Shown here in pieces: positions 59,522 to 64,000 of a DNA stretch of 64,000 nt. Every line of letters starts with the position of its first letter. Position 1 is the stretch's first letter. This stretch comes from JAILZP01 sp037444185. GTDB lineage: Bacteria > Bacillota > Desulfotomaculia > Desulfotomaculales > Desulfocucumaceae. The stretch is from contig JBBIMW010000005.1 in NCBI GenBank assembly GCA_037444185.1, forward strand, positions 28,965 to 92,964, in the 5' to 3' direction. The notes under the pieces were generated by a model that worked only from the letters and a program-made list of their open reading frames with translations, was not told the origin of the DNA and searched no databases. The translations under genes were made by a program, and so were the position numbers.

Positions 59522-62002
59522 ATGAAGGCAGTGATTATGGCGGGAGGAGAGGGTTCCCGGCTGCGGCCCCTCACCTGTAACCGCCCGAAACCGATGGTGC
59601 CGGTACTGAACAGGCCGATGATGGCCTATATCGTGGAGTTGCTTGAAAGACACGGCATTACAGATATTGCCGTAACATTGCAGTACCTGCCGGAGGCCGT
59701 ACGGGATTATTTCGGCAGCGGTGCGGAATATGGCGTCAGCATGAGGTATTTTGTGGAGGAAACACCACTGGGCACCGCCGGTAGCGTAAAAAACGCGGCA
59801 CCATTCCTGGACGGCACCTTTTTGGTGATCAGCGGCGACGCCCTGACGGACTTTGACTTGGGCCGGGCCATAGAATTTCACCGGGACAGGGGGGCCCTGG
59901 CCACCCTGGTGCTGACCAGGGTGGCCACACCGCTGGAATACGGTGTGGTAATCACCACTCCCGGGGGCAATATCACCCGATTTTTAGAAAAGCCTTCCTG
60001 GGGTGAGGTGTTCAGCGACACAGTAAATACAGGCATATACATACTTGAGCCCGAAGTACTGGAATACATTCCCGGGGACAGAATGTTTGATTTCAGCAAA
60101 GATCTTTTCCCGCTGCTGTTGAAAGAGGGAAAACCGATTCTGGGCACTGTTCTGGAAGGTTATTGGTGTGATATAGGCAACCTGCAGCAATATCTTCAGG
60201 CCCATGTGGACTTTCTGTCCGGAAGGGTGGACTTGCCTGTCACGGGGCAGGAAATCTCAAAAGGCGTCTATGCGGGGAACAATGTTTTGGTGGAACCGTC
60301 GGCGGTGATCGAGGGTCCCGTTTTCATCGGGGATAGATGCAATATCGGCCCCGGGGCCAGAATCGGCCCTTTCAGCGTGCTGGGTGACAACTGCGTGGTG
60401 GGAAGCAGGGCCACCATAAAGAGGAGCATAATTTGGAAAGGAGCATATTTGGGCCGGGATGCCGCCCTGAGGGGGTCCATACTGGGATCCAGGGTGCAGG
60501 TGCAAAGCGGCGCCTGTGTCTTCGAGGGGGCAGTAATCGGCAGTGACTCTGTGATCAAAGAAAACGGCGCAGTCAAGCCCGACGTGAAGTTGTGGCCCCA
60601 CAAGGTGGTGGAGGCCGGGGCGACGGCGCACAGCAGTGTGGTTTGGGGGACCCGCTGGCCCAAAAAAATATTTGGCCTGGACGGTGTTACCGGGCTGGCC
60701 AACGTGGAAATAACCCCGGAGTTTGCCGCCAGGCTGGCGGCCTCCTTTGCCACCGCCCACGGCGGGGAAGCGCGGCTGGGAGTGAGCTCGGACAGCTATC
60801 CGGCCTCCCGGATGATCAAGGGGGCCGTGGCAAGCGGTATGCAGTCGGCGGGAGCGGCGGTGTGCGACCTGGGCGAGGGAATAACACCCATGCACCGGTT
60901 AGCCGTCAGATCCTTGGGGCTGAACGGTGGCGTCCACGTAAAGGTCAGCCCGCGCATGGCGGATTTGGTATCCATGATTTTCATCGACAAAAACGGGGGC
61001 AATATATCCCGGGGCAGCGAGCGCAAGGTGGAAAACATAATGATGAGGGAGGATTTCAAGCGGGCTGGTGTATCCGAAATAATGCCACTGGAAGTGCTGC
61101 AAAATGCGCCTGAAATGTATATTGACGGCCTTTGCCGGGCGGTGTCCGGATTTTTCTCCCGAAACAGAGATGTAAGCATTGTAACGGTCTGCGACCGGGC
61201 CAACCTGGACAGGTTCATCGGCCAGGTTTGCTCAAGAATGGGAATAAAGCATGTCAATATCTCCCCTTCCGGCGGCACTGCTCCAAAAAGCTGGCAGTGG
61301 CACCGGGACATGTTGCCACTGCTTTCCGACACGGTGGTAAAGAGCGGCGCCACAGCCGGCGCCCTGCTGGATCCCAACGGCGACAGTCTGGTACTGGTGG
61401 ACGAGAGGGGCCGGGCGGCGGGGGACGATCTTCTGACGGCCCTTTCCGCCCTGGTCTTACTAAAGTCCGGTGGTGGTACAGTGGTGGTGCCGGTGACTGC
61501 TCCGGAAGCTATTGAAAAAATGGCGGACAGATACGGAGGCAGGGTGGTGCGCACCAAAACGGCGGTCCAGGACTTTGTGGAAAAATTGCTGACCGAAGAA
61601 AACAGCCTGATGGATAAGGGGGTCATTTCCAAATTCATGATTCACTTCGATGCCCTGGGCGCCCTGTTAAGCATACTGGGCTTCGCCCGGAAGCGGAACC
61701 TGACCCTGGGTCAGCTGCTGGATGAAGTGCCGGTTTTCTATTTGGACAAAAAAACCGTTCCGGTGCCATGGGAGTCCAAGGGGACCGTAATCAGGAGAAT
61801 CATCGAAGAGCCCGGGCGGCCGGAGGTGGAGCTCATGGACGGGGTCAAGGTATATCACCCCGACGGCTGGGCCCTGGTGCTGCCGGACCCCGAAGAGCCC
61901 TTCTGCAGGGTCTTCAGTGAGGGAGCGTCCATGGAAATCGCAGAATCCCTGGCGGACTTCTATATTGACAGGATAAGCAGAATAGTCGGCGGTCGCGGTT
62001 AA
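59522..62002 (+). CDS. Nucleotidyltransferase - hexapeptide - degenerate phosphomannomutase fusion
   Basis: Protein of 826 residues. Residues 1-235 are a sugar-phosphate nucleotidyltransferase (MKAVIMAGGEGSRLRPLT, KPMVPVLNRPM, TPLGTAGSV, ISGDALTDFDL), annotated mannose-1-phosphate guanylyltransferase in relatives. Residues about 250-370 are left-handed beta-helix hexapeptide repeats. The rest is a phosphomannomutase-like part in which catalytic sites are changed: the TASHNP phosphoserine loop reads VKVSPRMADL and the DGDxDR metal loop LLDPNGDSLV, so mutase activity is doubtful. ATG after GGAGGAATGAG. Family relatives of this fusion are common in Firmicutes and cyanobacteria. Probably works with the GT4 gene upstream. 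Confidence 0.88.
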   Translation: MKAVIMAGGEGSRLRPLTCNRPKPMVPVLNRPMMAYIVELLERHGITDIAVTLQYLPEAVRDYFGSGAEYGVSMRYFVEETPLGTAGSVKNAAPFLDGTFLVISGDALTDFDLGRAIEFHRDRGALATLVLTRVATPLEYGVVITTPGGNITRFLEKPSWGEVFSDTVNTGIYILEPEVLEYIPGDRMFDFSKDLFPLLLKEGKPILGTVLEGYWCDIGNLQQYLQAHVDFLSGRVDLPVTGQEISKGVYAGNNVLVEPSAVIEGPVFIGDRCNIGPGARIGPFSVLGDNCVVGSRATIKRSIIWKGAYLGRDAALRGSILGSRVQVQSGACVFEGAVIGSDSVIKENGAVKPDVKLWPHKVVEAGATAHSSVVWGTRWPKKIFGLDGVTGLANVEITPEFAARLAASFATAHGGEARLGVSSDSYPASRMIKGAVASGMQSAGAAVCDLGEGITPMHRLAVRSLGLNGGVHVKVSPRMADLVSMIFIDKNGGNISRGSERKVENIMMREDFKRAGVSEIMPLEVLQNAPEMYIDGLCRAVSGFFSRNRDVSIVTVCDRANLDRFIGQVCSRMGIKHVNISPSGGTAPKSWQWHRDMLPLLSDTVVKSGATAGALLDPNGDSLVLVDERGRAAGDDLLTALSALVLLKSGGGTVVVPVTAPEAIEKMADRYGGRVVRTKTAVQDFVEKLLTEENSLMDKGVISKFMIHFDALGALLSILGFARKRNLTLGQLLDEVPVFYLDKKTVPVPWESKGTVIRRIIEEPGRPEVELMDGVKVYHPDGWALVLPDPEEPFCRVFSEGASMEIAESLADFYIDRISRIVGGRG

Positions 62003-62037
62003 GAAGACGGCCGGCCGCATAAAGGCCGGGATCCAGG

Positions 62038-63399
62038 TCAATCCATGCCATACCGGCGCAGTTTGCGGTAGAGGGTGGCCCTGGAAATTTTCAGGGCCGA
62101 ACAAAGTTCCCTTCTGGTGGCAAAGCTTCGCCGGGCCTGTTTCAGCACTTCCCGCTCAATGTTTTCCATGCTGGGAAACCGGCTGAAATTCAGCGACAGC
62201 CCTCCGTTATGCCCTTCATCTATCTGCCCGGAAATATATGAAGGCAGATCCCGGAGTTCAACAGAGCCACCTTCGGCCATGATCAGTCCCTGCTCCAATA
62301 TATTCTCCAGCTCTCTGACATTCCCCGGGAAGTGGTAGCTTTTCAGCGCCTGCACAGCTTCTTCGGACAGCCTGGGAATGTCTTCTTTTCTAAGCCGGCG
62401 GGCCGTCCGGGCCATGATCACCTCCACCAGGGCAGGCATGTCCTCCATGCGCTCCCTCAGGGGCGGCAGCCGCAGATTAACCACTGACAGCCGGTAATGG
62501 AGATCAGGCCGGAGGCTTTTCTCCTCCAGGGCTTTATCCAGATCCCAGCTGGTGGCTGCGATTACCCTCACATCCACATGCTGCCAACGGGAGCCCCCGA
62601 CCCGGATGATCTCTTTGTTCTGCAATATCCGGATAAGTTTGGCCTGCAGGGCGGGGGACATCCCGGCTATCTCGTCCAGGAAAAGCGTTCCTCCTTCCGC
62701 CAACTCAAAATAACCTTTGCGGCCTCCCCGGCGGACACCGGTGAAGGCCCCCTCCTCGTAACCGAAAAGTTCGCTTTCCAGGAGGGCTTCGGGGATTGCA
62801 GCGCTGTTAACTGCAATAAAAGGCTTTTGCGCCCGGCGGCTTTGGGAGTGTATGAACCTGGCCAGCACCTCCTTGCCGGTGCCGCTTTCTCCGCTGATTA
62901 GGACGGTGGAGTCCACCCGGGCGGTTTTTGCGGCCAACTGGTATAACCTCTGCATTTCCCTGTTTTTGCCTATCAGTGGAGGGGCGGACTGTTCGGGAAT
63001 ATTACTCAGCCGCCGGGACAGGTGCTCGATGGTATTTTCAGCCTCGGCCAGAGAATTGGTCAGTTGAATCATTTCAGTCAAATCCTGAAAAACCGATATT
63101 GCCCCGATTATCTTTCCCTTTTCCCGGATGGGCATGATATTGGAAACCACGGTCTTGTCCCCCACCATGGTCTGTATACCGGTAAGCTCCCGGCCGGTCT
63201 TAAGCACATTCATCAGCATACTTCCCGGCACCACGTCGGTAACCAGGCGGCCCAGGGCCTGTTCGGCGCTGATGCCGGTTATCCTTTCATTGGCGCTGTT
63301 TACGAAGATCACCCGGGCCTCCTCATCTATAATCACCATGCCATTGTATACCGAATCAAAAATGGCGCGGGATCTTTCCACCAGTTCAATAAGGTCCAA
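62038..63399 (-). CDS. Sigma-54-dependent activator with PAS domain
   Basis: Regulator of 453 residues: PAS domain (about 10-120, IFDSVYNGMVIIDEEARVIF), AAA+ domain with Walker A GESGTGKEVLA, contact loop GAFTGV (final Ala of GAFTGA changed to Val) and Walker B GTLFLDEIAGM, and a Fis-type helix-turn-helix at the end (ATRRELCSALKISRATLYRKL). It converges on the nucleotidyltransferase fusion (35 bp gap) and no obvious sigma-54 promoter was seen beside it, so its targets are unknown. Confidence 0.92.
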   Translation of the reverse strand: MDLIELVERSRAIFDSVYNGMVIIDEEARVIFVNSANERITGISAEQALGRLVTDVVPGSMLMNVLKTGRELTGIQTMVGDKTVVSNIMPIREKGKIIGAISVFQDLTEMIQLTNSLAEAENTIEHLSRRLSNIPEQSAPPLIGKNREMQRLYQLAAKTARVDSTVLISGESGTGKEVLARFIHSQSRRAQKPFIAVNSAAIPEALLESELFGYEEGAFTGVRRGGRKGYFELAEGGTLFLDEIAGMSPALQAKLIRILQNKEIIRVGGSRWQHVDVRVIAATSWDLDKALEEKSLRPDLHYRLSVVNLRLPPLRERMEDMPALVEVIMARTARRLRKEDIPRLSEEAVQALKSYHFPGNVRELENILEQGLIMAEGGSVELRDLPSYISGQIDEGHNGGLSLNFSRFPSMENIEREVLKQARRSFATRRELCSALKISRATLYRKLRRYGMD

Positions 63400-63541
63400 T
63401 TCTTCCGTCCTCCCCTGCCAGACACATTAAAATAATTTTACATCACGGCCTGGACAAAAAAAAGAAGAAGACGGAAGAAGGCCCCCCGGATATTGGCATT
63501 TCAACATCTATGCTCTGTCAGGGGGGACATCCACTGTAAGC

Positions 63542-64000
63542 CTACTGCGCCCAAGCCGACTGCTGATTTCCGGCCCTTGAGGAATAGTGCCGGAAATCAA
63601 TGTCAGGAAAAATATTATTTTTCCATTCCAGATGTCCCAGTCTTCCCTCATCCACCCTGTTTTCTGTGATTTCACCATACAGGCCGAGAAAATTGTCCAG
63701 GTGGGTTTTTGTACGGCGCACGGCGTAGTCAGCCATGGTGCCTGTGCTCATAATGAAGGCCCAGTCGCTGCTCTGGGCCAGCATCAGTTCCCTGGCCGCC
63801 TGGTCGAGGGCCCTCCTCAGCAGTCCGCCGGCATGATAATAATTGTCAGCCAGCCACACCATCCTGTCGGCGGCGGCGTGCAGGTGCCTGTAAATCCAGT
63901 CGTTGTTCCTGCATAGCCACATCTCGTTGTATCCTTTGTGCCCCCAGGTGGATGCGCAGGGGGTCGCCACCTGGTTGCACCTGTGCAGATCCAGGTAGTC
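63542..64000 (-). CDS. GH57 1,4-alpha-glucan branching enzyme, C-terminal part (partial)
   Basis: The frame is open from 64000 to the stop at 63542 and starts outside the window. The visible 152 residues read YLDLHRCNQVATPCASTWG, then a KGYNEMWLCRNNDWIYRHLH segment and ELMLAQSSDWAFIMSTGTMADYAV, all typical of the C-terminal domain of GH57 branching enzymes (DUF1957). It would branch glycogen made by a GT4 synthase such as the one at 58079. Confidence 0.85.
   Translation of the reverse strand, partial: DYLDLHRCNQVATPCASTWGHKGYNEMWLCRNNDWIYRHLHAAADRMVWLADNYYHAGGLLRRALDQAARELMLAQSSDWAFIMSTGTMADYAVRRTKTHLDNFLGLYGEITENRVDEGRLGHLEWKNNIFPDIDFRHYSSRAGNQQSAWAQ

Noticed and set aside
1..64000. tRNA or rRNA genes and CRISPR arrays
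   Set aside because: No cloverleaf-like gene, rRNA signature or regularly spaced repeat-spacer array was noticed on either strand by eye.

Overview
The window reads as a chromosomal segment of a strictly anaerobic, Gram-positive, probably spore-former-related Firmicute of the Desulfotomaculum/Pelotomaculum type (Peptococcaceae sensu lato). This is an inference from gene content: oxygen-sensitive 4-hydroxybutyryl-CoA dehydratases, methanol- and methoxy-type corrinoid methyltransferases, lipoprotein-anchored binding proteins, strong Shine-Dalgarno sites and several sigma-54 activators. No rRNA, tRNA, CRISPR array or intact insertion sequence was seen.

Layout. 1-4.0 kb (minus): end of a branched-chain amino-acid ABC operon (livH, livK) and a chemoreceptor. 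4.4-17.1 kb: CoA-ester catabolism, with an acyl-CoA dehydrogenase, then a minus operon (DUF362 protein, thiolase, 3-hydroxybutyryl-CoA dehydrogenase, 4-hydroxybutyryl-CoA dehydratase) divergent from a plus set (crotonase, acyl-CoA ligase, nitronate monooxygenase-like protein, second 4-hydroxybutyryl-CoA dehydratase). Together these could take 4-hydroxybutyrate or crotonate-level acids to acetyl-CoA. Three sigma-54 promoters sit in front of these units. 17.1-22.4 kb: two sigma-54 activators flanking a 2-hydroxyacid dehydrogenase. 22.6-25.3 kb: an archaeal-style thiolase / HMG-CoA-synthase-like / DUF35 trio. 25.7-29.8 kb: a homocitrate-synthase-like enzyme, two-subunit aconitase-like hydratase and NAD-isocitrate-dehydrogenase-like enzyme, plausibly a Re-citrate-synthase route to 2-oxoglutarate.

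30.5-36.5 kb supplies corrinoid: a btuFCD-type importer, then a cobalamin riboswitch ahead of the cobalt importer cbiMNQO. 36.5-39.0 kb holds a corrinoid protein and two divergent regulators, each with three helix-turn-helix repeats. 39.2-45.2 kb is a methanol methyltransferase system (mtaA, mtaB, mtaC, a CobW-type GTPase, a RamA-like activator). 50.3-55.3 kb is a second corrinoid system (corrinoid protein, RACo-like activator, MtrH-family and UroD-family methyltransferases), probably for methoxylated or related methyl donors. The promoters of the two systems share a conserved 82-nt block.

Between the two systems (45.3-49.0 kb) lies the most unusual part of the window. A UroD/MtaA-family methyltransferase has an in-frame TGA exactly where its relatives carry a zinc-ligand cysteine. 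A run of tiny thioredoxin-like proteins follows, one with TGA in place of the first Cys of a CAAC motif (UAAC). A TSCPD domain fused to a degenerate metallophosphatase-like domain is also present. Both TGAs are best read as selenocysteine. I propose a selenium-dependent methyl/thiol system that appears not to have a name.

55.4-64 kb: small Cys-containing proteins around a 4Fe-4S protein, cobD, then glycogen/nucleotide-sugar genes (GT4 glycosyltransferase, nucleotidyltransferase-phosphomannomutase fusion), a third sigma-54 activator, and the end of a GH57 branching enzyme running off the window.
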